This document shows, in pieces, positions 34,324-47,618 of a stretch of DNA of 48,149 nt. This DNA comes from Hypsibius dujardini. Lineage: Eukaryota > Tardigrada > Eutardigrada > Parachela > Hypsibiidae. The position numbers and the translations under genes are program-made. How positions within the stretch are numbered: position 1 is the first letter of the stretch; every line of letters starts with the position of its first letter. Below the pieces are notes generated by a model, which was not told where the DNA came from, did no database searches, and worked only from the letters and a program-made list of their open reading frames with translations. The DNA lies in the NCBI GenBank assembly GCA_001579985.1, contig LRSR01006753.1, positions 1 to 48,149 of the forward strand, read 5' to 3'.

Positions 34324-35255
34324 TGTAGTACCGTCCAATGCAAAGCTTATACAGATTTGTACTTGTGTGTCAGCTCGAAGCTCATGCAAGCTCTTCTGAT
34401 TTTTGGTGATATGACTTTCACAGTTTCATTTCTGAAGTATCTTTTCGTAAAGTTTTTTGGTCCATAGAACAGAGTGCTACCGGTACGTCGGAAATTCACG
34501 CCATGAACTATATAATTTGCTCGAGTAAAAATGACGAAGTGCCGATTCAGTTGGAATTGTTCTTCGAAGCAGACACACGAACTATGGAGAAATTATTTTT
34601 ATGATCTATTCGTGGCTATGATCCCCCACTTCCGATGGCTGGACCTTACGTGACGTTAACCGCTGAGTTGCTCGGCCTGCGTTCAGTCACCTGCGGATTC
34701 GCTGGTCCACGCCGAGGTGGATTCGGAGGATGGCGAGGATGAATGATTGAAAACTGCTGGATGATGCATTTGCTTCATAAGACGGGTTTTTGCGTCCGTA
34801 CGAGCCCGAATAGCGATGCTTGGATTCCCTTCTTCGTTGCCGACTTCGACGGAGTTTGCGGGAACGTTGGTGGTGGTCAAGTCAGTGGTACTGTTGTCCG
34901 GAAGGTGCAGTAGGTTTCAGCACATGTTTGGTCTTCGAGAAGTCCTTATCGAAATATGGAAATTATTGTGGTGGTTGAAAAATTGGATAGCGAAAACAAG
35001 TTGAAATGGTCGATACTTTAAAGATTCAGACTAAACAGGAGCAATGGTTACTTCAGGGATGCCAGAGCTGTATTCATTCGCGCTCTTGGTTTCGGCGTTG
35101 GTCCGTTCGACGAGGAACGAAGCTCCTACCAAGTGAAAGGCACTTATGAACTATGCAATCTTTTATGAAGTACTGTGTTCTTTCCTACCGGAAAGACATT
35201 TACCTCGTGTAGCTTGAGAAAGTATTAAACGGCGATAAGTATACAGAGTACGGTA

Positions 35256-35426
35256 TGAGGTAAAATCTGTATTCGACTCACCCTCACCCTCTTTGATGGC
35301 AGGTGCTTGATTGTTAGATTTTTAAAAATGCTGTAGCATACTAGGATATAGTACAAAAATCAAACAATCAAGCACTTACCATCAAAGAGTAACCCATAAG
35401 TGAGCCGAAGTACAGATTTCACCTCA
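35256..35426. mobile_element. palindromic MITE, TGAGGCAAA family, copy 2
   Basis: Ends TGAGGTAAAATCTGTATTCG and AAGTACAGATTTCACCTCA, flanked by TA (35254-35255, 35427-35428). It shares CGACTCA, GGTGCTTGATTGTTAGATTT and CAAACAATCAAGCA with copy 1 but lacks about 60 bp of the arms. Confidence 0.85.
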
Positions 35427-36121
35427 TAGTACACTACCCATACGAGTATCCAAAGTGAGAGAGAGTGACTGACCACATGACAGTAATTTTTTGGAGGCTC
35501 ATCGATTGCGCCGGGTGAGGGAATTGTCTCCGGGATCCGTTTTCCCGTAAGAAATTACACGGGAATGAACGACATCGTCAGGGACCCTGGTGTTTTCCTT
35601 TTTGCTACGTTCATACTCCTTTTCAGATCATTCTATATAGTTATATGAAATGTCGTTATTGTTAAGGAGCTCTTACGCGCGAAAAGTCCGTATCAAATCC
35701 GGTCTGCCTTCAACCTGTTTGAATTACCAGAACCTGACATGCGTTAGTCACACGAATTCCCGACAGCTTGTCCATAGTAAATTGAGAGAAGACGGTTCAC
35801 TATTCACTAACTACAGTTTGGTCTTCGCTGCTTAATCGGATTTAGAAAGTCACAAATTCAGCTTTTTAGGTCACCTTCAAATGTTTTTCCGTTTTGAAAA
35901 CTTTCGGCAGCAAATATGCCGTTCAACAAGTAGAAAGAAAACTTGAAATCACTTCTGCTTTATCAGTAGCTGTTGCTTATTGCGGCACTGTGGCATAACG
36001 AGAAAGCCAAATGGTCGAGGAGACGGTATGGCGAAGTATAAACAGCATCCCCGCGGCAAATCAACATGGAGGAATTTCAACTAATTGCGGCGCCTGCACG
36101 CAAGTACTAGTGTGAGTACTT

Positions 36122-36245
36122 GCACACGTGGCAAAAACCTTACGCTGACCGAATTAAGCACTTTAACTCGGGGGACTGTGTACAACGCCCATGTAACGAG
36201 TGTAATAGCTTAACTCGGTTAGCCCAAGATTTTTGCCACGTGTGT
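36122..36245. mobile_element. palindromic MITE, CACACGTGGC family, short type, copy 5
   Basis: Ends GCACACGTGGCAAAAACC and TTTTTGCCACGTGTG. Interior in the same orientation as copy 2 (TTAAGCACTTTAACTCG first). It lies about 560 bp upstream of the PRPP synthetase start. Confidence 0.85.
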
Positions 36246-36805
36246 GATACTTTTATTTATTTCCTACCCATTCCGGGGAGGAATTTTGATGACAGCCTGG
36301 CTGCATGCGTCTTCGGTGGTACTTATGTTGTGAAGTGTGCGGAGTTCCAAGGACGCTGCTCTTCCTCGTACACTCGAACAGGCCCTATTGTTATTCCGTC
36401 ATTCTCCGAAATATCGCATTACCAGGCATAGTGGACCTACCCTTGGAACAAGAACGCCACATTTCTCCGCTGGCGGCGCCACTGGTCCGCAACGAAAATC
36501 GCGCAGATAATTTATTGTCTGTTACACCTGAAACGTAAATAAAAAGGGAAAAAATCACATGAGTTTTTAATTTTTTAATCAATTTAAGAATGATTAAAAA
36601 AGTAGAAGCGCCAATGTCGCTTCAGGAGGCGACAACAGCTGGAAAATGGCGAATGTGCATGTGTGTTCCAGTTCCATTTATCTTCTCCACTTCCAATTGT
36701 ACATTCATTAATGGAAATGGAAGTAAACAAAGTGCGAAAGAAACAAATTCGGCGTTCTGAAAGTTCTTCTGACTTCTTCTCAGTCCTTATCATGTGTTCA
36801 ATTTC

Positions 36806-39192
<2,387 letters not shown>

Positions 39193-39707
39193 TCACACTC
39201 ATGGGCGGGGGGCGGGGCGGGGGGCGGGCTTTGCCATCTTCGTTTGTTGCCATTATTAACAATAACCGTTGGAGGGCGCTGTTTCGTACGAGGTCTTTTC
39301 ACAACAGATGAGTGATTTCTTAGTGTTTTACCGATTTGTGACGAATTCTCTTATTTGCCAATGGATTGTGTGGGGGTGGGGGTGTGGGGTCCGTTTGTTG
39401 TTAATTTTACCTCTTTTCCGCAGTACGACGAATAATAACTTGTCATTTCGAATAAGCGCCACTTTACATTATTACGAGCAGTACCAAACTTTACACGAGA
39501 TTTAAGCACCAGCCAATAGCGCTTTTTTTCGATACCATCAAGTATACTTGATCTGATAGGTAATGAACAAGATCATGGAGATTGGCATTACTATTTTGCG
39601 ATAAAAATCTTTTTTAACGATGGATTCGTAAATCTTCCGGCTCAGATGTTAAAATTTTAGAGTGTTCACTTGATGGATGTTGACTGATCACTGAGTTCCG
39701 CTCCCAG
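39193..39707. other. convergent intergenic after PRPP synthetase
   Basis: 3' UTRs of PRPP synthetase (plus) and the receptor gene (minus). Ten bases after the stop codon, at 39203-39228, five or more G-runs in GGGCGGGGGGCGGGGCGGGG form a strong G-quadruplex motif that would be on the mRNA strand. Confidence 0.7.
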
Positions 39708-42321
39708 TCAGTGCGACACATCGAGCTCGAGTTGCGCAGGTGCTGCGTGCCGCCCGGCGGACAGGGTCTTGGTCACGTTACCCGCTTCCGCCAGGGAAAG
39801 CAGAGTGGATTCCTCGTTAAGTGATGCGTTGATGGATGCGGGGAGGATCCTGGCCTCGAGCACGGCCAGCAGACCGCCGGATTTGTCCTTGTGAAGGATC
39901 TCGTATAGGATCAGACCGAACGAACACAGCAGGCTGATTATCTGCAATATTTGAGCAGCAGCATTGAACAGCCAGACACTTGGCATTTAGAGCATGCGGA
40001 ACAGGTGCGGTCACTTACGGTGGCACACAGATTCCTGGAGAAGACGAACAGCTTCCCTGCGACCACGCCGACACTGACGTTCTTTGTCGCCATGAGGAAA
40101 TGCGTCATTTCGCGCTGCAAATTAAACAAGGACTAACATTCAGACAGCTCCAACCAGACACGAGCTTGGCGTTCGGGTACTTCTGTTTGATAGACAACAA
40201 CGCGGACGTGTTCTTGTTCGCTTGAACAAAGGAACAATAAATTACAAAAACGTCGATCAAGTAAAGCAAGGGCAAAGACTTTTTGATGCTTAATCCATTT
40301 TCTGATTTACTTTTTCGAAATTGTTGCAGGTTGTCCACATTGATTCGGCTTGTCGCAATTTCATGTTCGTTTGTGCGAACAAAATGTTTGTGCGTCATGT
40401 ACACTATAACTCGTGCTGATTCGTTTCCCGAGATTTATCTATGTTAAAGTGTCTTGTTCTGTTCAGTCAACTGTTTCTTAAGCCATTTCGGAGACTGACC
40501 ATATGACCATGTGACCCAATGGGCCAATGGGCCAATGGGCCAATACAAACCATGCCATTTCCCCATTACCTGGTACACCTTTGGGCAGAAAAATCGGGAC
40601 GTTCGATTTGTCAAGAAGCAATTTGTTACCAGAAGGCTGCAGGCTTTACACATGTGGTCTTGTGGCTAACTATTTCCGCCTCAAGTCAAAGCACTTTTTG
40701 CATAGCGTGCAGCCTTGTGGTAACAAATTGCCTCTTGACAAATCGAAAGTCCCGGTGTTTCTGGCCAGAGATGTGCTTGTTTTCTGCTGTTAAAGGCTTA
40801 ACGGGTATGTGAAAGTGACTTACGTGATAAAAGCGGCTTCCGTCTGTCAAAGAAAGCGCCTGTACCCAGTGATAAGTCATTTCCCCCTTAAACGAAAAGT
40901 GATTTTTTTTATAACAAACTCGGCTGTCTACCGAGAATTCCCACCATTTTGGTTGAAACACTCACCTCTTCGTGGAGGCGAATGAGCGGCCAGTAAGACG
41001 CGCACAGAAAGAACAAGGACCAGAGACTGAAGACCAAACTCTGATAGACCCGGTCGAATGTCGGATCTTGTAGGAAATTACTTTTATACCCAATGATCAA
41101 GCCTACAAACCCCAGCGCACTGATCACATCGAACAGCAGGGCGATCATCAACACGTCGGAGAAGCTCTCACTGAGCTCGTCCACAAAGCGACACAGCTGA
41201 AAATGAGCCCAGCGCAGGGTCGCCAGATTCTTCTCCGCTCGATCGCTACACACCGAAAAGGTCTTCCTACTGGAACTGGTCCCGCCGATGCTACTACCAC
41301 CGTCCCCATCGACATCCGTCTCCGAGGCCAGGTTCTCCATGTCCTCTGTCGTTTCTGTTAGTTTCTCCAGTTCCCCGTTGACAAACGTCATGAGGTCGAG
41401 GACTCCCGCGCCCAGGCCAACGATACTGGCCAAGATGGCTTGCGCCATAATGAAGGGAACAAAAGCGAACAGGATCATGAACAGGGAGACATTCCAATAG
41501 GTCAGGGTGACGGGAAACGGCTGGAGTGACCAGGACGAGTAGAACTGCGAATAATTAAAGGTATTCCAATACGTGATGCACAGCATCGAACTCACCACCA
41601 CCGCGGCACACGACACGAGGAACAGTTTTGCGGCGTAGCGCTGTGGGTTGTGACGTTTCCGCGAGCCGTGATCGTCGCGGACCAGGCAGAAGAGCCGGTC
41701 GAACTGCGCGGTGACTGCGTAGAACCGCTCGGCATGCCGGACGAATTTGGTGAGGATGATGCAGTTGCGCAGCATGATACTCACCCAGGAGACGTCATCG
41801 AGGATGGCGATGATGATGCTTGAGTCTTGGGCGCCCTGGGCGCTGGCTTTGGCGTGTTTCTCCGAGGATTGGTAGAATGTGCTGATACTGAAGACGAGCA
41901 GCCATATGAAGATCACGGCCATGTAGAGGTAAAAGAATCTAAGACGGATTTTGCTGTATGTGGTGATGGTGGGAGTGGGGGTGGAGGTGGAGTTGGGGTC
42001 ACGGCGGCCGAAAAGCCTAAGAAGGATATTAGCCGGGAAGGGCGGTTCCGACTGCGAGAAGGAAGGGAGCTTGTTGGAAGCGCGCCGGCCGTCCATCTCG
42101 AGACTGACTTGCCGATGGTGATGAGGAGTGACGGTGGAGGACTTTTTGGATTTGCGCATTGCTGCTTGCATTAAATATTCATGGTGACGGTGGGGGAGGG
42201 GATTCATGTGTGCTGAAGATGTTCGGTCCTCAGCATCCAGATCGGAAGCGGTAACAAATCTGACGGCACAAGCTGGACAGTAATGCGAGGGACGCCTAGA
42301 AGTGTATATATACACCTTCAT
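39708..42321 (-). CDS. gustatory-receptor-like seven-transmembrane protein
   Basis: Exons 42321-40966, 40114-40019 and 39941-39708, GT-AG introns in phase 0, 561 aa. A long N-terminus (about 125 residues, Ser/Arg/His-rich) is followed by seven hydrophobic segments: FYLYMAVIFIWLLVFSISTF, KLFLVSCAAVVVSSMLCITY, NVSLFMILFAFVPFIMAQAI, VLMIALLFDVISALGFVGLI, VYQSLVFSLWSLFFLCASYW, then exon 2-3 VGVVAGKLFVFSRNLC and IISLLCSFGLILYEIL. The last two, with a Lys/Phe/Arg linker and a short exon boundary inside the final loop, resemble TM6-TM7 of insect gustatory receptors (A.G.F...R.L and a T.hhhY.hhh-type TM7). The TYhhhhhQF motif is not exact, so this is gustatory-receptor-like rather than a firm member. 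Such proteins form ligand-gated cation channels with an intracellular N-terminus. It is transcribed divergently from ADPRS, with 672 bp between the start codons. Confidence 0.72.
40583..40766. mobile_element. palindromic element in the receptor gene intron 1
   Basis: Arms 40583-40642 and 40705-40766: GGCAGAAAAATCGGGAC, TTCGATTTGTCAAGAAGCAA and TTTGTTACCAGAAGGCTGCA pair with complements across a 62-bp loop. No TA target duplication seen. No coding capacity. Confidence 0.75.
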
Positions 42322-42993
42322 ATATTATTTATGTAGATGCTTATAACCCTTCGCCCGCTGTCTACTACCTCACACCACCAGCTTGTGGAACCAGGAAGGA
42401 CGAGTGGGCGGGCACATCTTTCTCTATTAATGCATGAATTTGTTCTACTCACTCAGTGGTACTACACACGTAGCCACAAGGTAGCGATACTCGTGTCCAG
42501 CCATTTACCTCGGTTAGCGCGCACTGAACGAGCTAAATGGCTTGACTCGGGTATCGCTATTTGTGGCCACCTGTGTAACCGTTTTTTAGGTACTAATTTT
42601 TGCACAAGTATCTCCAAAAAAGCGTGTTTTTTCCGAGCGACCGGGTGTTAAAAAAAAAACGTTTTTTTCGAGCGGCCTACTAACAGAAAATGGCGAGCCG
42701 AACGCTACAAAACGGCAATGGAGTAGGAATATGGCTGTGTGGCGAGCTGGTTAGCTGTCCTTGGTAGCGGGCCATCGCCCACCGATAAACAAAATAATCG
42801 GTGATCAGGCGTAGCGTAACGCCTTTGATTGATCGATTGCTTTGCTGTGACGTACTAGTCCTTTCAACCTGATACTTTCCTATTCCCGCTTTCATGTCTT
42901 TCCTTAAAACCTGTCCTAGAGTTCTAATTTTAAACGAAATTGGAAAACTAATTTAAATGTTATAGTTCTCTGGAACATCTTTGAACTCGCCAT
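42322..42993. other. divergent promoter region, receptor gene and ADPRS
   Basis: A 672-bp interval between two start codons on opposite strands. It contains the MITE at 42475-42575 and two TTTTTTC.GAGCG(G/A)CC repeats at about 42623-42676. No clear TATA box was seen on either side. Confidence 0.6.
42475..42575. mobile_element. palindromic MITE, CACACGTGGC-related
   Basis: Ends CACACGTAGCCACAAGGTAGC and ATTTGTGGCCACCTGTG, flanked by TA (42473-42474, 42576-42577). Arms GCGATACTCGTGTC..GCCATTTA pair with TAAATGGCTTGACTCGGGTATCGC. The ends match the CACACGTGGC clan but the interior is different. It sits in the shared promoter region. Confidence 0.8.
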
Positions 42994-45610
42994 ATGGGAA
43001 TTCTTTCTCGCAGATTCTGCAGTAGTATTCGCAGCATCGTTCACTGCGCAATGGCAGAATTCCATTCGGAAACCAGCAGCACCCGTGCGGCGGCCTCACT
43101 TTCTAACTGCGTAATGGCAGAATTCCATTCGGAAAACGTCACCCGTGCGGCGGCCTCACTTTCTAACTGCGCAATAGCAGAATTCCATTCGGAGAACGTC
43201 ACCCGTGCGGCGGCCTCACTTTTGGATAAATATCGTGGCTGTTTTATGGGCGTCCTCTTGGGCGATTGCATCGGTGGATTGCTCGAACGCCCAACCGGTG
43301 ACCTGTCCTGCATGAGAGTCGATGATATTGAAGCGGCCATTGAAAGTAATTCGAAATTCCGTAAAGTTTACTCGCTGTCTTTCTCTTTTTATCACTCGTC
43401 TGTTTTGGGTTCTCACGCGTTAAAATGCATCAGGCATCCGTTTTCCTATCAGGTGTCCCCTCACTTCAGTACACAGACGACACTTCCATGACATTATCGT
43501 TGGCGGAATCGTTGTTGGAACATCGCGGGTTAGAACCCAAAAGCCTCGCAATCAAGTGAGCGAGTCAGCTGAATAGTTTCGACTTTCACTTTTTGTTGAT
43601 GGATTGATTGATTCTTACGTTTTCCCGGCTGTGCCTTAAGTTAACATTTGGTCAGTCGGTTGATTGATGCGTTGATGGCTTTGGTGCCATCTGTGTTTCT
43701 AATCCAACTTCTGAATGTGTGATTGAAAATTAAATCGATTCTATATTAAATTAAATTAATCTAAGCAACACCAGTGCCATGCCACAGTACGATACAATGA
43801 AACGGTGGATGCGAAGGCGTGCCAATACTGTATTATACAGTGTAAGTGTGCCGGTAACACTGTAGCGAGTGCCGGATTGATTGATTGATTGATTTCGGCG
43901 ATGAACATTGCCGAATTTGACTGGTCGAGTTTCCAAACTGACCTCGGTTCGTGATTTACCTCTCAGGTTTGTCGAGCGGTATCGGAAGGAAGTGACTAAG
44001 CAGCATCTCTACGCCAAGGTGCGGTCGGAAGTTTTTGAGCAATGGGAAGAAACGCAGTTCTTGGGTGATATCTTCGCACCGGCCAAACGGCGATTTCACG
44101 GTGCTGGCTCCAATGGAAATGGCGGTGCAATGCGGGCCGCTGCTGTTGCCCTATTCTGCGGTGACGATGTGGGCTCCCTCGTTGAAGTAATTTTCCTGGA
44201 TTGTCTGAAACCAAATGTGCAGTTGGAACTGTGGAAATACACACGTGGCAATAGCCTTACGCTAACCGAGTTAAGCCATTACACTCGATCGATGCATTGC
44301 TCTTGTATTCAGCCCCGAGATAAAGTGCTTAATTCGGTCAGCGCAAGGTTTTGGCCACCTGTGTAATTCCTTTCTTCGCTGATTCTTCAGATTGCCAAGA
44401 CCAGCTCGCAGCTGACTCACTGCCATCCCGAGGGCTACAATGGCGCGATTCTGCAAGCGTATGCCGTTTGTCAAGCGCTAAACAACAGCTCACCGCTTAA
44501 TGTGGAGCAGTTCTTGGACCGACTTCGCGAACTCGCCCGGAAGTTAGAAGATGGGTAAGCTTTTATGAGCTCTTAAAAATTGCGCAGACAACGGAGATGT
44601 TCAGTACGGATGAGTGCTTTGCTTGTTAGGTTGACCGAGAAATCTTTTACTGAGCGCTTGGAAGTTGTGCGGCTGCTGCTGCAGCAGGATGATTTACCGC
44701 CGTCAGAAGTCATCAGAAAGCTGGGACATTCCGTGCGTGCGGTCGATGCAATGCCGATGGCGTTGTTCTGTGCACTCCGGTCTCTTAGACCAATCCCGTC
44801 CATTAAGGTGCGAGAAATCGGCGGAGCTACAATAGAAATCTGTAAAATTATGGTATCCTGCGTGGACGTTAAGAGAGGTCTACACACGTGGCAAAAACCT
44901 CAGGCCGACGGAAGTAAAGCCAACTTTTTACCAGCGCCCAGCAAAATGGGGCGGTCAGAGTTTGAGCTAATTTTCGCCAATGCGTGCAACTGTTTTTCAC
45001 ATCGCTTGATTCATTGATTTACACCAGATCGCCAACGTAATTCGAAGTCAGTCAATCAATCGACTGAGCAAAGACTGCATGGTCAGCTGTGGTCAAAAAC
45101 AGCTGCATACATTGGCCAAATTGGCTCAAACTCCGATCACCCCATTTTGCTGGGCGCCGGTAAAAATTTGGCTTTAATTCGGTCGGCCTGAGGTTTTTGC
45201 CACGTGTGTATATGTGATTTTTTGTGTTGGTCTCGTTTCGGTGGCCACTTGTTCGCCTGGTTCTTTTCCTCACTGGATGTAATGTCTGGCAAGTAGGTTG
45301 TGCCTGTTTGCCTGTGTGTTGCCCTGTGTCTGTATCGTTTTATAGGGCGAATGGGTGTTGCGATTTCAAAATCCTGTTGTTTTGCTTTCAGCGGGAAAAT
45401 GCTGTCGAGCGAAGCATCATCTTGGCCGTTTCCATGGGAGGCGACACAGACACCATCGCCAGCATGGCCGGAGCCATCACCGGCGCGCTGTTCGGTGTCC
45501 AGCGCATCGAGCCCCGTTGGATCGCAATGTGTGAGGCGTCCGATAAACTCTTGGCGGTTGCCGAGGAACTCTACGCTTACAACCATCCACCCGGAGATCA
45601 AGTACGCTGA
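42994..45610 (+). CDS. ADPRS: ADP-ribosylserine hydrolase (ARH3), with duplicated N-terminal repeats
   Basis: Exons 42994-43360, 43453-43555, 43967-44186, 44391-44554, 44630-44807, 45392-45610; 416 aa, against about 363 in human. Family blocks in order: KYRGCFMGVLLGDCIG, LQYTDDTSMTL (Mg-binding T-D-D), FHGAGSNGNGGAMRAAAV, LTHCHPEGYNGAILQAYAV, and SMGGDTDTIASMAGAITGA (the second Mg-binding D-x-D-T). ARH3 removes ADP-ribose from serine and degrades poly(ADP-ribose), in nucleus, cytosol and mitochondria. The extra length is N-terminal: MGILSRRFCSSIRSIVH looks like a mitochondrial presequence, followed by three copies of a 20-residue unit, MAEFHSE-TRAAASLSNC-like. The second unit starts with an in-frame Met, the third with Ile. 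Introns 3 and 5 each hold a CACACGTGGC-family MITE. A GC-rich minisatellite begins right after the stop codon. Confidence 0.93.
43051..43220 (+). repeat. 60-bp in-frame coding minisatellite in ADPRS exon 1
   Basis: Three copies starting at 43051, 43114 and 43174; spacings 63 and 60, both multiples of three. The unit starts ATGGCAGAATTCCATTCGGA and ends GCGGCGGCCTCACTT. Copies differ at only a few bases (one ATG to ATA, one extra codon in copy 1), so the expansion is young. Confidence 0.95.
44240..44363. mobile_element. palindromic MITE, CACACGTGGC family, short type, copy 6
   Basis: In ADPRS intron 3. Ends CACACGTGGCAATAGCC and GGTTTTGGCCACCTGTG, flanked by TA (44238-44239, 44364-44365). It occupies most of the 204-nt intron. 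Confidence 0.85.
44883..45208. mobile_element. palindromic MITE, CACACGTGGC family, long type, copy 2
   Basis: In ADPRS intron 5. Ends CACACGTGGCAAAAACCTCA and TGAGGTTTTTGCCACGTGTG, flanked by TA (44881-44882, 45209-45210). It is close to the copy at 26415-26736 over its whole length, including the AGTCAGTCAATCAATCGACTGAGC centre. Confidence 0.9.
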
Positions 45611-47065
45611 ACAGGAGCCGGACCCCGCTCACCGTCCAGGCTGTTGACGGAGCCGGACCTCGTTCACCGTCCAGGCCTCTGACGGAGCCGGACCCCGCTC
45701 ACCGTTCACCGTCCAGGCCGCTGACCGAGCCGGACCCCGTTCACCGTCCAGGCCGCTGACGCAGCCGGACCTCGTTCACCGTCCAGGCTGTTGACGGAGC
45801 CGGACCCCGTTCACCGTCCAGGCCGCTGACGGAGCCGGACCCCATTCACCGTTCACCATCCAGGCTGCTGGATCCCGTTCACCGTTCACCGTCCAGGCCT
45901 CTGAAGGCATTACTCTAACATTACCAGTAGTCCATTAGGAAATCTAATTAGAGTCCTCATTGTGTTCTTGTCAGAAAAATATTTTTTAATTTATTTAATA
46001 GGGTAGGATGGTTCGCGGTTGTAGTAAATCGATTATTTAGAGTATCAGGAAAGTGTCAGTGCAGTGTGAATGTTTGAGATGTGATTTACTGTGCGTTCAT
46101 AAACATTTTTTCCTCTCTAATGCTACTCATTAAGAAAACCGGAATGGAAAAATGGTTATGTCACAGTAAACATGCTGACGTCGGCTGATGGAGAGAAGGA
46201 CGAAGCAAAGCGACACAAGTAACAGCTGAATGCTATAAAGCAAAATTGTTGTGGCGCACATTGGCCGGTAATGAAAAAGACATTTCACCTGTACGGATTA
46301 TCAGACGTTGATTGGAATAACTGCCTCGCCATGGAATAAACTGTCTCGCGATGGAACTGTCCCTGCCAAGCCGAATTGAACGATTTAATGCAGGAAAAAT
46401 AGACATTTCCCCGGTGAAATGTAAAACATCGCCACCAACAACTCATAATTCTGACTGGGTGCTGTACTTCCGCAAATGGCGCCGCGGGCGTTTTGCAGTC
46501 GATACCGGCGTTTACTGCTCCGGTTACATTAGCCCTCACGAATGTTTCTGGCAGCATACTATACTGCTGTACAAGAAGTTAGCAGAAAGTTGAAGCTGTA
46601 CAGAAACAGGGAAGACGACAGGCATTTGTCGCATTTTTAAGTTACTTTCCGGTTCAAACTTTGCGGGAGAGTTTTGGTTCGCTGAAAAGTCGTGTTCGGT
46701 ATGATATTTTATTTGCCGCCGTCATGAAATGATCCCGACTCTACATGTGACTGCTTAAATTAAACCTGCAGCAGATACTGGTGCTCGACGAAATTTTTCC
46801 GAAATTTATGCGCTAAAACGCATTCCAGCATTCTACATCGTAAGTTCTCTGAATTGACTAAATGTAACGGCGAAATTAACTCGCAAAATTGCGGTTGGTC
46901 TCTTCGGTGTGGGTGTGTGGCGTCAGTTTCACCGCAGTGGTATCTTGATGGACTTTCGGAATGCTTGACCGAGTCTCTGCTTTTTTTTGTTGCCAGTAAA
47001 AGTACCACGACCATCAGCCTTGTATTTATTATTTATCTTTCTTGCCGCTTCCCTCTGAAGCTGTG
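45611..47065. other. intergenic between ADPRS and SLC26
   Basis: Starts with the minisatellite at 45613-45905, followed by about 1.1 kb in which I see no gene. An 80-codon frame at 46351-46593 lacks any recognisable domain. The final part should hold the SLC26 5' UTR. Confidence 0.5.
45613..45905. repeat. GC-rich minisatellite, about 35-42 bp unit, 7-8 copies
   Basis: The unit is GGAGCCGGACCCCGTTCACC plus GTCCAGGCCGCTGAC, with some copies carrying an extra GTTCACC. It starts within five bases of the ADPRS stop, so it forms the 3' UTR of that gene. Confidence 0.9.
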
Positions 47066-47530
47066 ATGATTACGAACGGAAAAGCAGCTGAGCATAAAAG
47101 CCTCGTGGAGCCCACGGAAATCACACCGGCATTGGGCAATCACGATGGCGGGGTCGCCAATGACAGCGCCGAGGAGGAGTGGGTGTTGTGTGCGGAAGCG
47201 AGTGAGACCACATATGTCGGTCAGAAGACGGGATTCGATGCCAATTGGCTTTCTGGGAAGAACATTCGTCGGGTGGTAGCACGATCCTGTTCGGTCTCCA
47301 AATTGAAGCAACGGTTACCGATCACGTTATGGCTGCCCAAGTATTCCTGGCAGGATCTCAGAGGCGACTGCATTGCTGGAGTGACCGTGGGAATGACGTC
47401 GGTACCACAAGCTCTGGCTTATGCTCAAATTGCAGATTTACCGTTGGAGGTTAGTTTCTTCCCTTGAACAGTACATATTTTCTACCTACATGTTGTGTGT
47501 TTGTTTGTCTATTTGTAATTTCTCTATTTT

Positions 47531-47572
<42 letters not shown>

Positions 47573-47582
47573 AGTCTGCCTA

Positions 47583-47618
<36 letters not shown>

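Larger units (their letters stand above)
34324..36805. other. intergenic between FIT and PRPP synthetase
   Basis: Contains two MITEs (35256-35426 and 36122-36245). A minus-strand frame ending at 34683 (LTTTNVPANSVEVGNEEG... SESAGD) looks coding-like but has no clear acceptor; see the rejected list. The PRPP synthetase promoter should be within the last few hundred bases. Confidence 0.5.

Noticed and set aside
34683-34905. Minus-strand frame LTTTNVPANSVEVGNEEG... to SESAGD and stop
   Set aside because: Composition looks coding-like, but there is no acceptor with a good pyrimidine tract and no family match; cannot be supported as an exon.
46351-46593. 80-codon plus-strand frame before SLC26
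   Set aside because: No domain, no splice context, surrounded by non-coding sequence.
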